A stretch of DNA of 64,000 bases from Phascolarctobacterium sp. ET69 (GCF_023336935.1 NZ_JAMBLR010000006.1:36128-100127); one strand, 5' to 3'. Numbered from the stretch's first letter, positions 13,788 through 23,126 are shown. The notes: generated by a model from the sequence alone, not told the origin. Translations and numbers: made by a program.

Positions 13788-14723
13788 TTGACAGTGAAAC
13801 GGATTTCATTTGTTGTTCCTGTATATAATGAAGAAGAAAATTTACATGAGTTTCATAAAAGGCTGGGCAAAGTTATGGAAGCCCTGCCCTATGATTACGA
13901 TTTAATTTTTGTTGATGATGGCTCAAGCGACAGCAGCCATTTAATATTAGCCGAACTGGCTGAAAAAGATGAACATGTGCAGGTGTATTTCCTTTCGCGC
14001 AATTACGGGCACCAGCTTGCGCTGACCTGCGGGCTTGATAATGCCTGCGGCGACGCTGTTATTACCATGGACGGTGATTTGCAGCATCCGCCCGAACTTG
14101 TGCCGGAACTTTTAAAGCTGTGGGAGGATGGTTTTCAGATTGTGCAGACGGTGCGCACGGCAACGGAAGACGCCTCTTTTTTTAAAAACATTACGTCAAA
14201 GGCTTATTATAAAATTATTAATTCCATGTCCAAAGTGGAAATTACACCCGGCGGCAGCGATTTCCGCCTGATGGACAAAGTTGCTGTGGAGGCGTTCAGG
14301 CATTACCGCGAACGTGCCCGTTTTATCCGCGGCCTGGTTAATACGCTGGGCTTTAAAGTGGCAACTTTTGAATTTACCGCTCCGCCGCGTTTTGCCGGAC
14401 ATTCCAAATACAATCTGCGCAAAATGCTGCATTTTGCTCTGGACGGCATTACTTCATTTTCCAATCTGCCGCTGCGCTGGGCGTTTTATATCGGCATTGT
14501 GTTCGGTTTAATGAGTTTTCTGGTAATTTTACACGTTCTTTATGTAAAATATGTTGCAGATGACGCAGTGCCCGGCTGGGCAACAATGACGGCCAGCGTA
14601 CTCTTTCTTGGCGGCATTCAGCTTGTAGGCATAGGCATTTTGGGCGAGTATATAGGCCGCATTTTTGAGGAAGTAAAGCAAAGACCACTGTATATAGTAG
14701 GCAGACACCTTGGCAAACGGTAG
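13788..14723 (+). CDS. Family 2 glycosyltransferase, polyprenyl-phosphate type
   Basis: About 311 residues. A GT-A domain with ISFVVPVYNEEENL at the N-terminus, FVDDGSSD and TMDGDLQHPPEL (nucleotide-sugar and metal binding) and SRNYGHQLAL is followed by two C-terminal membrane helices, the arrangement of GtrB/DPM1-like enzymes that transfer a sugar to undecaprenyl phosphate at the inner membrane. It likely feeds surface glycan or LPS modification. Start is uncertain: TTG at 13788 lies 7 bp after AAAGG, GTG at 13794 and TTG at 13770 are alternatives. Confidence 0.86.
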   Translation: MTVKRISFVVPVYNEEENLHEFHKRLGKVMEALPYDYDLIFVDDGSSDSSHLILAELAEKDEHVQVYFLSRNYGHQLALTCGLDNACGDAVITMDGDLQHPPELVPELLKLWEDGFQIVQTVRTATEDASFFKNITSKAYYKIINSMSKVEITPGGSDFRLMDKVAVEAFRHYRERARFIRGLVNTLGFKVATFEFTAPPRFAGHSKYNLRKMLHFALDGITSFSNLPLRWAFYIGIVFGLMSFLVILHVLYVKYVADDAVPGWATMTASVLFLGGIQLVGIGILGEYIGRIFEEVKQRPLYIVGRHLGKR

Positions 14724-14787
14724 TTCTGGTTTACAAAAGCGGCATTTTGTGCTATAATTTAGTTGTTTATAAAAGCACAAGGAAGTG

Positions 14788-15462
14788 ATGCGGGTGATAA
14801 AAAAAGGGTTCCTTTGTTTGGCATTGACATGTGTATTCTGTTTAGCAAACATGGCAACCGCATTAGCCTCGTTTGAATACGGGGATAATGGTCCGGAAGT
14901 CCTGGCTATTCAAAAACGCTTGGTTGAATTGAAGTATGAAATCAAATTGCTTGACGGTGATTTCGGTTCTGAAACGGAAGCCGCTGTCAAACGCTTCCAG
15001 GCGGATCAACAGTTAGAAGTTGACGGAATAATCGGTGAAGCTACCTATACGGCTTTGATGCAGAAACCTATGCCTCCTAACCGTTCCGGCAGGAGTGCTA
15101 CTGTAAGAAACATTATTCGTGCTGCCTATGGTGTAATTGGTACGCCTTATGTTTTTGGCGGAACGAGTGTATATGGCTTCGACTGCTCCGGTTTTACCCA
15201 GTATGCTTTCGCGCGTGCAGGCATCAGCCTTCCGCGTACTGCTGATGTGCAGATGTACAGCGGACGCCAGATTAGTGCCAGCCAGCTGCGTCCGGGAGAT
15301 TTAATCTTCTTCAGCACTTATGAGCCCGGCCCGTCGCACTGCGGTATTTATCTTGGCAACGGACAATTCATCCATGCGGGTTCCAGTACTGGCGTAACGG
15401 TGTCCTCCGCATTTACCGGCTATTGGGGCGCACGCTATTATGGCGCATGCCGCGTTATTTAA
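14788..15462 (+). CDS. Secreted peptidoglycan endopeptidase: PG-binding domain plus NlpC/P60
   Basis: About 224 residues: signal peptide (ending near ALAS, residue 28), a peptidoglycan-binding type 1 domain with GDNGPEVLAIQKRLVEL and DGDFGSETEAAVKRFQ (about 32-90), then an NlpC/P60 domain (about 105-224). The catalytic Cys is in FDCSGFTQYAF, His in SHCGIYLG and a third polar residue in FIHAGSS. It should cut D-Glu-diaminopimelate-type bonds in cell-wall stem peptides. AAGGA lies just upstream of ATG 14788; GTG 14794 is equally possible. Confidence 0.9.
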   Translation: MRVIKKGFLCLALTCVFCLANMATALASFEYGDNGPEVLAIQKRLVELKYEIKLLDGDFGSETEAAVKRFQADQQLEVDGIIGEATYTALMQKPMPPNRSGRSATVRNIIRAAYGVIGTPYVFGGTSVYGFDCSGFTQYAFARAGISLPRTADVQMYSGRQISASQLRPGDLIFFSTYEPGPSHCGIYLGNGQFIHAGSSTGVTVSSAFTGYWGARYYGACRVI

Positions 15463-15469
15463 AAACATT

Positions 15470-15518
15470 AATAAACTATCAATAAAGCAGTGCTTTGTTG
15501 GTAGTTTATTTTTTTTAT
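15470..15518 (+). terminator. Terminator after the NlpC/P60 gene
   Basis: A long AT-rich stem (AATAAACTA with TAGTTTATT, inner AAAGCA/TGCTTT) followed by seven T. Confidence 0.82.
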
Positions 15519-15633
15519 CAGCGTGATTATATCTCTGTTTTGTAATATTTTTGTGAAAGCATATTGCAAAAATACCCAAACAGCGCGATTTATTGTATAA
15601 TAATGCTAATAACAGTTAATGGCGGTGGTAAAG

Positions 15634-16341
15634 ATGGATAAACAAAAAGTTTTGATTGCTGATGACGAAGCGCCGATTAGGGAAATATTAAAAATTTACT
15701 GCGAAAAAGAAGGCTTTGATGTAATAGAAGCTGCCGATGGTGCAGAAGCCATTTTAAAGGTTCAGTCGGAAAAACCGGATATTATCATTCTTGATATTAT
15801 GATGCCTGTGCTGGACGGACTGGAAGTTTGCAAACAGGTACGCAAAATGAGCGATATTCCTATTATTATGCTGACTGCTAAAGATGATGATGACGACCGC
15901 ATTTTAGGCCTTGAAATAGGTGCGGACGATTATATTACCAAACCGTTTAATAACCGCGAAGTTATTGCAAGGGTTAAAGCCGTTTTACGCAGAAGCTCTG
16001 CTGTAAAGAAAGATGAAGCAGGCGGACGTTCGCATATTGAATACCGCGGGCTCAGCATCGATATGGAAAAATATCAGGTTATTGCTTTCGGTAAAAAAAT
16101 GACCTTTACCGCGAAAGAAATGGAACTCTTGTGGTGTCTGGCATCCAATCCCGGCAAGGCTTTTTCGCGCAACCAGCTTCTGGAAACAATTTGGGGCTAT
16201 TCCTATTACGGCGATACACGCACGGTTGATACGCATATTAAACGTATCAGGCAAAAACTTAATATTCCTTCCGATTCCGATTGGGATATTACAACCATTT
16301 GGGGCGTAGGTTACAAATTTGAGGTTAAAGATAAAAAATGA
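15634..16341 (+). CDS. OmpR/PhoB-family response regulator
   Basis: About 235 residues: receiver domain (residues 1-120) with the acidic DDEAP pair, phosphoacceptor Asp in IIILDIMMP, Thr in MLTAKD and Lys in YITKPFN, then a winged-helix DNA-binding domain with WGYSYYGDTRTVDTHIKRIRQKL. Start at ATG 15634 after GGTGG; an upstream ATG at 15619 lacks a site. It overlaps the kinase gene by ATGA, so the two are a cognate pair. The combination resembles Firmicute cell-wall or phosphate regulators (WalR/PhoP type); the regulon is not visible. Confidence 0.92.
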   Translation: MDKQKVLIADDEAPIREILKIYCEKEGFDVIEAADGAEAILKVQSEKPDIIILDIMMPVLDGLEVCKQVRKMSDIPIIMLTAKDDDDDRILGLEIGADDYITKPFNNREVIARVKAVLRRSSAVKKDEAGGRSHIEYRGLSIDMEKYQVIAFGKKMTFTAKEMELLWCLASNPGKAFSRNQLLETIWGYSYYGDTRTVDTHIKRIRQKLNIPSDSDWDITTIWGVGYKFEVKDKK

Positions 16342-17873
16342 ATAAATCTCTGAGTACAAGGCTGATGTACAGCTTCATGGCTCTGATAATGGTTATAGTA
16401 GTCGGCGTTACGGCAGGTATTTCCTATCTTATCGCCGATTATTTTTTTAAAACCAACGAGCAGGAGCTGGCAGAAAAAGGCAATGAAATGGCCGCTACGG
16501 TAGAATATTTTATGGGATTTTCCAACAGCATGGAAATGCTGAACCGTTATGTGTTTGCCGTAGACAGGCTTGTTGGCGCCAGAATATGGCTGTTTGACGA
16601 TAAGTTTGAGCTTCTGGCTGCATCCAACATCAATACAGATTATAAACAGGACGGCACACGCCCCGGCATTAAGGATTTAACCATGCTGGAAGGCTCTGTT
16701 GCAGAAATTGCCAGGGAAATAAAAAGCGGCAAGTTGGATACCAAAGTAATAACCATTTTAAAAGATGTATACAGCGGTAAATCCGTTCAGTCGCAAATCT
16801 ACCATCCGTATTACAAAGAACAGGTAATGCTGGTAGGCGTTCCTTACGGCAAGCCCGGGCAGGCGCGCGGGGCAATTTTGCTGGCGCAGCCTTTAAGCGG
16901 GTTTGACAGCTTTTTGCGTGACATTTACATATATACTTCTATCGTTGCTATTTTGGCACTTATTTTAAGTATGTTCATGGTGCGCAGCCTGGCCAGAACC
17001 ATCATCAAGCCGCTGGTTTCCATGAAAGACAGCGCCATGGCCATTGCTGCCGGTGACTATACACGCAAGGTTAACGTGCACGGGCAGGATGAAGTGGCGC
17101 AGCTCGGCAAGGCGCTTAATGCCCTCGGCAACGATTTGAGTGCGTTTGTTGCCAAAACGGAACGCGCCGAAAAAATCCGCCGCGACTTTGTTGCCAATGT
17201 ATCGCACGAACTGCGCACGCCGCTGACCATCATCCGCGGCTATAACGAGGCGATAAGCGACGGCACTGTTACCGACAAGGATATGATTCAGCGTTACCGC
17301 CTTTTGATTAACGAAGAAACAATGCGTCTGGAGCGCATGATAAGGGAACTGCTGGATATCAGCCGCATGCAGGCTGCCGATGAACTTGCGCCTGCCAAAA
17401 TGCAGCCGCTGCCTTTGGGTGCCATTGTGCGCAATGTAGCGGAAAAACTCATGGTGAACGCTGTTGAAAGAAACGTTAAGCTGCTGGTGCATGTTGATGA
17501 AAAAATACAAATTATGGGCCAGGGCGACCAGATGGTGCAGCTTGTGCTGATTATCGGCGACAACGCATTAAAATATACACCGGAAAACGGCACTGTTACG
17601 TTTGTAACAGAAATGCAGCAGGATGGCAGCGTGAAAATGACCATTTCAGACCAGGGTCCGGGCATACCGGAAGAAGATTTACCCTTTATCTGGGAACGCT
17701 TTTACAAAGTTGATAAATCACATTCGCGCAATGTGCCCGGTACAGGGCTTGGCCTTGCCATTGCCAGGGAAATTATCCGTATGCACGGCGCCAAAGTGCA
17801 GGTATTCAGCAAACTTGGCGAAGGCACGCGTTTTGAAATTACATTCCCTAAAGATAAAGTTATTTCGGAGTGA
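16338..17873 (+). CDS. Membrane sensor histidine kinase
   Basis: 511 residues: first membrane helix (about 10-33), an extracytoplasmic domain of about 160 residues, second helix (about 196-216), HAMP linker, HisKA with the phospho-His in FVANVSHELRTPLT, then HATPase with N box GDNALKYTPENG, G1 SDQGPGIP, F box FYKVDKS and G2 GTGLGLAIA. No PAS domain is evident. It phosphorylates the regulator encoded just upstream, with which it overlaps by 4 bp. The extracytoplasmic domain suggests sensing in the periplasm. Confidence 0.93.
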   Translation: MNKSLSTRLMYSFMALIMVIVVGVTAGISYLIADYFFKTNEQELAEKGNEMAATVEYFMGFSNSMEMLNRYVFAVDRLVGARIWLFDDKFELLAASNINTDYKQDGTRPGIKDLTMLEGSVAEIAREIKSGKLDTKVITILKDVYSGKSVQSQIYHPYYKEQVMLVGVPYGKPGQARGAILLAQPLSGFDSFLRDIYIYTSIVAILALILSMFMVRSLARTIIKPLVSMKDSAMAIAAGDYTRKVNVHGQDEVAQLGKALNALGNDLSAFVAKTERAEKIRRDFVANVSHELRTPLTIIRGYNEAISDGTVTDKDMIQRYRLLINEETMRLERMIRELLDISRMQAADELAPAKMQPLPLGAIVRNVAEKLMVNAVERNVKLLVHVDEKIQIMGQGDQMVQLVLIIGDNALKYTPENGTVTFVTEMQQDGSVKMTISDQGPGIPEEDLPFIWERFYKVDKSHSRNVPGTGLGLAIAREIIRMHGAKVQVFSKLGEGTRFEITFPKDKVISE

Positions 17874-17887
17874 TTGGAGGGGTAAAA

Positions 17888-18667
17888 TTGAAACTTGCAT
17901 TATTGCAGATGGAAGTTCTGGAGAAAAATAAAGCAGGCAATGTGGAAAAAGCCTGCCATTTGTTAAAGCAGGCCGCGCCGCAGGCTGATATTGCCGTGCT
18001 GCCGGAAATATGGACAACAGGTTATTCGCTGGGGCATTTAAGCAAAGAGGCGGAATATCTGAACGGGCCGGTAATTGAAGAAATCAGGCGCATTGCTGCC
18101 GCAAACAGCTGCGCCGTTGTTGCAGGTTCAATTCCTCTGCGCAAGGGCGACGGCAATGTTTATAACACTACCGTTGTTATAGATAAAAACGGAGAGATTG
18201 TTTTCTGTTACAGCAAACTGCATTTGTTCAGCATGTTTAATGAACAGCGTTTCTTTAAGCCGGGCAGTGATTTCAGCGCGTATGAACTGGAAGGCGTAAC
18301 CTGCGCTTCAACAATTTGCTATGATTTGCGCTTCCCGGAATTATACCGCCATATGGCCATGCAGGGCGCAAAAATAATTTTTGTTCCGGCAGAATGGCCG
18401 AAAATACGCGGCGCTATCTGGGATTTGTTCCTGCGTGCAAGGGCACTGGAGAACCATACCTTTATTGTCGGCGTAAATTGCGCCGGTAAATTTCATGACC
18501 AGAAATTTTACGGACATTCTTCGGTAATAGACCCGTTCGGCAAAGTGCTTGCCGTTGGCGGCGAAGAAGAAGAAATTATTTACTGCGATATTGACCTGGC
18601 GCAGGTTGATAAAGCCAATGAATATATGAATGTTTTGAAAGATGTTAGGCCGGAGCTGATAAAATGA
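17888..18667 (+). CDS. Carbon-nitrogen hydrolase (nitrilase superfamily, omega-amidase-like)
   Basis: About 259 residues. The Glu-Lys-Cys triad is visible: Glu in VLPEIWTTGY, Lys in YSKLHLF, Cys in STICYDLRFPELYR. Sequence around the Cys and the length match the omega-amidase/YafV-like branch, which hydrolyses alpha-ketoglutaramate and similar short amides. I start at TTG 17888, 5 bp after GGAGGGG. It lies 14 bp after the kinase gene and overlaps the next gene by ATGA. Confidence 0.85.
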   Translation: MKLALLQMEVLEKNKAGNVEKACHLLKQAAPQADIAVLPEIWTTGYSLGHLSKEAEYLNGPVIEEIRRIAAANSCAVVAGSIPLRKGDGNVYNTTVVIDKNGEIVFCYSKLHLFSMFNEQRFFKPGSDFSAYELEGVTCASTICYDLRFPELYRHMAMQGAKIIFVPAEWPKIRGAIWDLFLRARALENHTFIVGVNCAGKFHDQKFYGHSSVIDPFGKVLAVGGEEEEIIYCDIDLAQVDKANEYMNVLKDVRPELIK

Positions 18668-19701
18668 AGTACAGAATTTTGAGCATGCTGCTGTGCCTGT
18701 GCTTTTTTGCGGCCGGGCATGGCTGGGCAGCGCCTGCTTTTGAACCTAAAGACTGCCCGAAAGATTTAAAATATATTTTGGGAATGTATTACGGCAACGG
18801 CGAAATGTTTTTGCTGCGCGAAAATAACGGAGAAGTTGAGCTGGTTTACCGTTTTGGGCAGAAGGATTATACTTTTGCCGGCAGTAATGTTTACCCGCTT
18901 TATAAGGAACATTTCGATTCGTATACCATAAATGAAAGCGGGCCGCTAAATCATTTGGATGCCGCAGTACGTATTGAACGCAGCCGCGAAGGCTACGGTG
19001 TAAGCTGCAGTGTTGGCGGCAACCGTTACAGTCGCCGCTTTTTTGCCGGTGAAAACGGCAGACCGTTCCGCTTTGCACCTGCAAGTGACTGGCAGGCATT
19101 AAAAACTGCGGCAGCCACTGCCGTAATGCCGGCGCAGCTTGGCGCCGGGCAGCAGGCACAGCTTGTTGATTTGGCACAGGCAGTACCGGGGCTTAAATTT
19201 GACTTGCGTTATGCGCAGGCAGATAACTGTTTTGGCCAGGTGCTTACCGATGACCAGCGCGCGTTTTTGGATGCAGACGCTGCACAGGCACTGGCGCAGG
19301 CACAGCAATATTTAAAACCCTATGGTTACGGTATTCTGGTATGGGAGGCTTACCGTCCGTGGTCGGTTTCCAAACTTGCCTATGACGCACTGCCGACAGA
19401 TAAAAAATCCATGCTGCCTGCGCCGGAGGCTGGTTTCAGCCATAATACCGGGCGCAGCATTGATGTAAGCCTGTATTTGCTTGCAACCGGTGAAAATGCC
19501 GGTATGATCAGCGGATTTGATGAACCCTCCGTGCGTCAGTACGCATCTTTTGCAGGCGGCACAACGCTTGAACGCTACCGCCGTGATTTGCTGCGCAGCG
19601 CCATGCAGATGGCAGGCTTTACGGCAAGCGAAACGGAATGGTGGCACTTTGATTACGGCGATATCAAAGGATTTGCACATTTGAATGTAAAACCGCAGTA
19701 A
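18664..19701 (+). CDS. Exported VanX-like D-alanyl-D-alanine dipeptidase with extra N-terminal domain
   Basis: 345 residues: signal peptide (to about residue 22), an N-terminal domain of about 130 residues unlike known families, then a VanX/DdpX zinc dipeptidase domain. Zinc and catalytic residues appear in SHNTGRSIDVSL (His, Asp) and ETEWWHFDYGD (Glu, His); the Arg of EAYRP is also conserved. VanX itself has about 200 residues, so the N-terminal half is additional. Location in the envelope suggests peptidoglycan turnover rather than glycopeptide resistance; there is no vanA or vanH nearby. Confidence 0.83.
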   Translation: MKYRILSMLLCLCFFAAGHGWAAPAFEPKDCPKDLKYILGMYYGNGEMFLLRENNGEVELVYRFGQKDYTFAGSNVYPLYKEHFDSYTINESGPLNHLDAAVRIERSREGYGVSCSVGGNRYSRRFFAGENGRPFRFAPASDWQALKTAAATAVMPAQLGAGQQAQLVDLAQAVPGLKFDLRYAQADNCFGQVLTDDQRAFLDADAAQALAQAQQYLKPYGYGILVWEAYRPWSVSKLAYDALPTDKKSMLPAPEAGFSHNTGRSIDVSLYLLATGENAGMISGFDEPSVRQYASFAGGTTLERYRRDLLRSAMQMAGFTASETEWWHFDYGDIKGFAHLNVKPQ

Positions 19702-19707
19702 CAGGCA

Positions 19708-19735
19708 TTTACAGTATCTGTAAATGTGTTATAAT
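19708..19735 (+). promoter_or_regulatory. Promoter of the YlbF-like/murB operon
   Basis: TTTACA at 19708-19713, 16-bp spacer, TATAAT at 19730-19735. Confidence 0.72.
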
Positions 19736-19774
19736 ATTTACGAAAAAACATAATTAATTATGAGGTGACATATA

Positions 19775-20113
19775 ATGAACGTTTATGATTGCGCTAACGA
19801 ACTGGCTAAAGCATTAAAAGAAAGCCATGAATTTAAAAAATTACAGGAAGCAAGAGTTGTTCTTAAAAAAGATGCTCAGGCTGAAGAACTTGCCAATGAT
19901 TTTATTAAATTAAGCTCTGAAATTGAACTTGCCAAATATCAGAAACAGGAAGTGGACAAAGAAAAAGAAGAAAAGCTGCAGAAACTTTCTTCTTTGCTGA
20001 GCCTTAACCCGACAGCTATGGAATATCTGCACGCGTTTATGCGCTTCCAGATGATGATGGCCGATATTACCAAAACGATTAATGACGTTGTAAAGGAAGC
20101 TGTCGGTGAATAA
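19775..20113 (+). CDS. YlbF/YmcA-family protein
   Basis: 112 residues, almost entirely helical and charged, starting MNVYDCANELAKALKES and containing FIKLSSEIELAKYQKQE. This matches the YlbF/YmcA family; in Bacillus subtilis these proteins form a complex with YaaT that affects RNase Y-dependent mRNA processing. Strong AGGTGA site before the ATG. Overlaps murB by 8 bp. Confidence 0.8.
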   Translation: MNVYDCANELAKALKESHEFKKLQEARVVLKKDAQAEELANDFIKLSSEIELAKYQKQEVDKEKEEKLQKLSSLLSLNPTAMEYLHAFMRFQMMMADITKTINDVVKEAVGE

Positions 20114-21023
20114 TTCCGTTAATCTGTTAGCAGAAGTTTTAAAAGAAAAAATGCCCGGCAGGGTTTATTGCAGTGAACCAATGAGCAGGCATACTTCGTT
20201 TAAAATCGGCGGCCCGGCAGATGTTCTTGTGCAGCCGGAAAATTCGGAGGGGCTTGCTTTTGCCCTTGCAGCTGCCAAAGATTACGAAGTGCCGGTAACC
20301 ATTCTCGGCAACGGCTCCAATGTGCTTGTGCGCGACAAAGGTATCCGCGGGCTGGTTATTCAGCTTGGCAATGCACTTAAAAGTTTCCGCCGAGAAGGCA
20401 ACAGGCTGTTCTTCGGTTCCGGTTATTCGCTGGCTTTGGCATCACGAAAAGCGTGGGAATGTGGTTTAAGCGGCATGGAATTTGCTGTGGGCATTCCGGG
20501 AAGCATTGGCGGCGCGGTGTACATGAATGCCGGTGCGTATAACGGTGAAATGAAAGGCGTTGTGGAAAGCGTAGCCGTTATGGATATGGACGGCAGGGAG
20601 TTTGTGCTTACCGCTGCGGATTTGCAGTTTGGCTACCGTAAAACAAGTTTGCAGGAAAGCGGCTATATTATTACCGAAGTTTGCCTTAATATGCAGCCCG
20701 GCGACAAAGACGCCATTAAAGCCATGATGGACGATTTCAGCAGCAGGCGCATCAGCAAGCAGCCGCTGGAAATGCCAAGTGCCGGCAGTATGTTTAAGCG
20801 TCCGCCGGGATATTTTGCCGGAACGCTTATTGAAGAAGCCGGATTGAAAGGCTATAAGGTTGGCGGCGCGCAGGTTTCGCCCAAGCATGCAGGTTTTGTT
20901 GTAAACTGCGGCAACGCCACGGCGGCAGATGTCTTGCAGCTGATAGCGGACGTGCGCAGAGTAATTATGGAAAAAGCCGGTGTGGAACTTCATCCGGAAG
21001 TGCTGGTTATCGGCGAAGAATAA
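20106..21023 (+). CDS. murB: UDP-N-acetylenolpyruvoylglucosamine reductase
   Basis: 305 residues. NADPH-dependent FAD enzyme that makes UDP-MurNAc, the second committed step of peptidoglycan synthesis. Features: HTSFKIGGPAD at the N-terminus, the FAD-binding GNGSNVLVRD, AVGIPGSIGGAVYMNAGAYNGE, catalytic Arg in FGYRKTS, catalytic Ser in PSAGSMFKRP and Glu in LHPEVLVIGE. It is a type II MurB, lacking the extra Tyr-loop part. GTG start 20106 follows AAGGA and overlaps the upstream gene. Confidence 0.96.
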   Translation: MNNSVNLLAEVLKEKMPGRVYCSEPMSRHTSFKIGGPADVLVQPENSEGLAFALAAAKDYEVPVTILGNGSNVLVRDKGIRGLVIQLGNALKSFRREGNRLFFGSGYSLALASRKAWECGLSGMEFAVGIPGSIGGAVYMNAGAYNGEMKGVVESVAVMDMDGREFVLTAADLQFGYRKTSLQESGYIITEVCLNMQPGDKDAIKAMMDDFSSRRISKQPLEMPSAGSMFKRPPGYFAGTLIEEAGLKGYKVGGAQVSPKHAGFVVNCGNATAADVLQLIADVRRVIMEKAGVELHPEVLVIGEE

Positions 21024-21033
21024 AAAATTTTTC

Positions 21034-21062
21034 AAAGAGCGGCTGCAAAGCCGTTCTTTTTT
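21034..21062 (+). terminator. Terminator after murB
   Basis: AAAGAGCGGCT-GCAA-AGCCGTTCTTT followed by TTTAT. Confidence 0.88.
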
Positions 21063-21078
21063 ATACAGGGCAGTGTTA

Positions 21079-21108
21079 TTGTAGTTGCCCGCTTGTATAT
21101 GTTATAAT
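21079..21108 (+). promoter_or_regulatory. Promoter before the 519-residue protein gene
   Basis: TTGTAG at 21079-21084, 18-bp spacer, TATAAT at 21103-21108. Confidence 0.6.
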
Positions 21109-21140
21109 AAGCTATCACAGAAAGAGGTATTTTATAAAGT

Positions 21141-22700
21141 ATGGATAATGTTTACGATTTAGTGGAAGATTTTTACGGGCATGACCCGGGCTGGAATTTT
21201 CTGCTCCGTCGGGAATACGCCGAGGGCTTTCTGCGTATAGAAGCATGGCATGGAAAAACGCCGGAAGAATTGTATGATATATGGGACCAGCTGACAATGC
21301 TGTGCCTTTACCTTGGTAATACGGAACTTATGCTTGGCGATATGAGCGCGGATGATTTTGTGGACTGCATTGCCTGGTGCGGCCGCAACGTATCCGAGTT
21401 TGACGCCGATTATGAGCATACAAAATATTTTCTGGATACCTGCGTGAGGCTGTACGCCTATTTGCAGAAGAAAAATGTAATTTCTGACGCCGGTGCTCCG
21501 CTTGAAGCGGAAGAAAAACTGCTGGCAGGCGGAAAAATGAATATTGTGAATCCGGACGGCAGTTTTACTGATGAAAATAAAGACCGCCGCCTGTTTACGG
21601 TGCCGGATGCTTCCAATAAAATATTTTTAAACGTAAATGAACGGATGCAGGAAATTTATGCGGCGATGCATGAATTTTTTACTGAAAGCAGGTTCAGTGT
21701 TGATTTGGAACGCGCTTCCGTGCTGTATCATGGAATTTTTGGCAATGCCATTAACGAGTCGGCAAAAAGCAGGCAGGAAGCCTTTAATTCATTTTGGGAT
21801 TATTTTTTGCTTGATTACCGTTTGATGCTGCGCGATATGCACCCGCTGGAATATTTTTATGAAACTGTATGCAGCAGTGACAGCCGTTACTACGATGCAG
21901 GCTTTGCCAAGCGCAACAGCGATATTTTAAAGGAAATTATTTCTGCGCGCCTGGTGCTGTTTACCGTGGAAGGTTTTGGCGAAGAAGGCATGTATTTATG
22001 CCGTGATTTTCTTACAAACGAAACTTATCAGCTTAATTTGCCGTTAACCGAAGATATTGATACAAATGATATGCTGTTTATCGGGCATTTGTTTTACAAC
22101 GATAATATGCTTACCGAAAATATGCGCGGCTACAAGATAGACAACATAAACGCTTTATGCCTGCGCGATACTTTAAAACGCGCTTATAAATGGGTAAGCG
22201 TACAGCAGAAAGAACCGGATTGGCAGTGGTTCAGCGAATATTATCCCATGGTGCTGCGCAATATGCTGTTTTTATATGCGGCAGGCATTGCGCATAAAAA
22301 CTTTAACAACTATACTGAACATACCGCATTTGCGGCAGCGCCTTACAGTGATGAAACACTGGTTGCCGGTATTTTAAAAAATATTATGCTGAAAAATTAC
22401 TTTGCACTTGCGGATGTGCGGCTGGCAACGCAGATGTGGTGCGATTTGCAGGCTGCGGGTGCAGATTTGGCTGCTTACAGCGAAACGGTATGGGCAGCAG
22501 GCATAATTTATACATTTGTAAAACTTAACGGTGCCTATACTTTCTTTGATGAACGCATTGCCGGTTTTTGCGGAACGGAAGTGGCTGCTATGCAAAAGGC
22601 TTCCGAAACGATATGCGAAGTGCTGCAAATAGAGAAGCATGACCCGCGTTACAGCAACGAAGAAGGCATTTTGGCAATGCTCATGAGTGCTTACATGTAA
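21141..22700 (+). CDS. Large cytoplasmic protein of unknown function
   Basis: 519 residues with no signal peptide, membrane segment or motif I can name. It is rich in aromatic and acidic residues (MDNVYDLVEDFYG start; YHGIFGNAINES; HLFYNDNMLTENM) and looks mostly helical with two halves separated near residue 130-170 by a hydrophilic linker. It reads as a lineage-specific protein. Expression is likely from the promoter at 21079; the zinc-ribbon gene follows 11 bp later, so the two are probably an operon. Confidence 0.7.
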   Translation: MDNVYDLVEDFYGHDPGWNFLLRREYAEGFLRIEAWHGKTPEELYDIWDQLTMLCLYLGNTELMLGDMSADDFVDCIAWCGRNVSEFDADYEHTKYFLDTCVRLYAYLQKKNVISDAGAPLEAEEKLLAGGKMNIVNPDGSFTDENKDRRLFTVPDASNKIFLNVNERMQEIYAAMHEFFTESRFSVDLERASVLYHGIFGNAINESAKSRQEAFNSFWDYFLLDYRLMLRDMHPLEYFYETVCSSDSRYYDAGFAKRNSDILKEIISARLVLFTVEGFGEEGMYLCRDFLTNETYQLNLPLTEDIDTNDMLFIGHLFYNDNMLTENMRGYKIDNINALCLRDTLKRAYKWVSVQQKEPDWQWFSEYYPMVLRNMLFLYAAGIAHKNFNNYTEHTAFAAAPYSDETLVAGILKNIMLKNYFALADVRLATQMWCDLQAAGADLAAYSETVWAAGIIYTFVKLNGAYTFFDERIAGFCGTEVAAMQKASETICEVLQIEKHDPRYSNEEGILAMLMSAYM

Positions 22701-22711
22701 AGGAGAACTTT

Positions 22712-23122
22712 ATGAAATGTAATTTTTGCGGCAGGGAAGTGCCTAAAGGCACAGAAGAATGCCCATATTGCCATTACAGATTCGAGCAGGAAGCAACGAT
22801 ACTCAATCCGCGCGAGCGTGATGAGTTTGAAGGCGTAACCATTGACGAAAGCGGTTATGAAGAAAATGCTGCCGGAAATAATGGCACAAGAAGCCCCGAA
22901 TACAGGCAGACTTATGAATACCACAGCGAAGAATACAGCGGTGCGCGCAGCGGCAGAGGCCCTAAAATTTACGTTAAAAACCTTGGCTGCGGCGGTGGGC
23001 TGCTTACCGCTTTGCTGGTTATCTGCGTACTGATTGGTTTGTTTATTTTCTTTATGCCGCTGTTTGTTATAATAGCAGGCATTGGCCTGATTTATTATTT
23101 CATCAGCAGCTTTTTAGGATGA
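22712..23122 (+). CDS. Zinc-ribbon membrane protein
   Basis: 136 residues: an N-terminal zinc ribbon (CNFCGREVPKGTEECPYCHY, two CxxC pairs), an acidic Tyr/Gly-rich linker (about 30-90) and a C-terminal hydrophobic region (about 95-135) with two membrane-spanning stretches. The tail's glycine patch GCGGG precedes the first helix. Function unknown. AAAGGAG site precedes the ATG. Confidence 0.75.
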   Translation: MKCNFCGREVPKGTEECPYCHYRFEQEATILNPRERDEFEGVTIDESGYEENAAGNNGTRSPEYRQTYEYHSEEYSGARSGRGPKIYVKNLGCGGGLLTALLVICVLIGLFIFFMPLFVIIAGIGLIYYFISSFLG

Positions 23123-23126
23123 TAAC

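Noticed and set aside
18664..19701. Vancomycin resistance gene
   Set aside because: The VanX-like protein has no vanA, vanH or van-type regulator nearby and is exported, so a peptidoglycan-turnover role is more likely.
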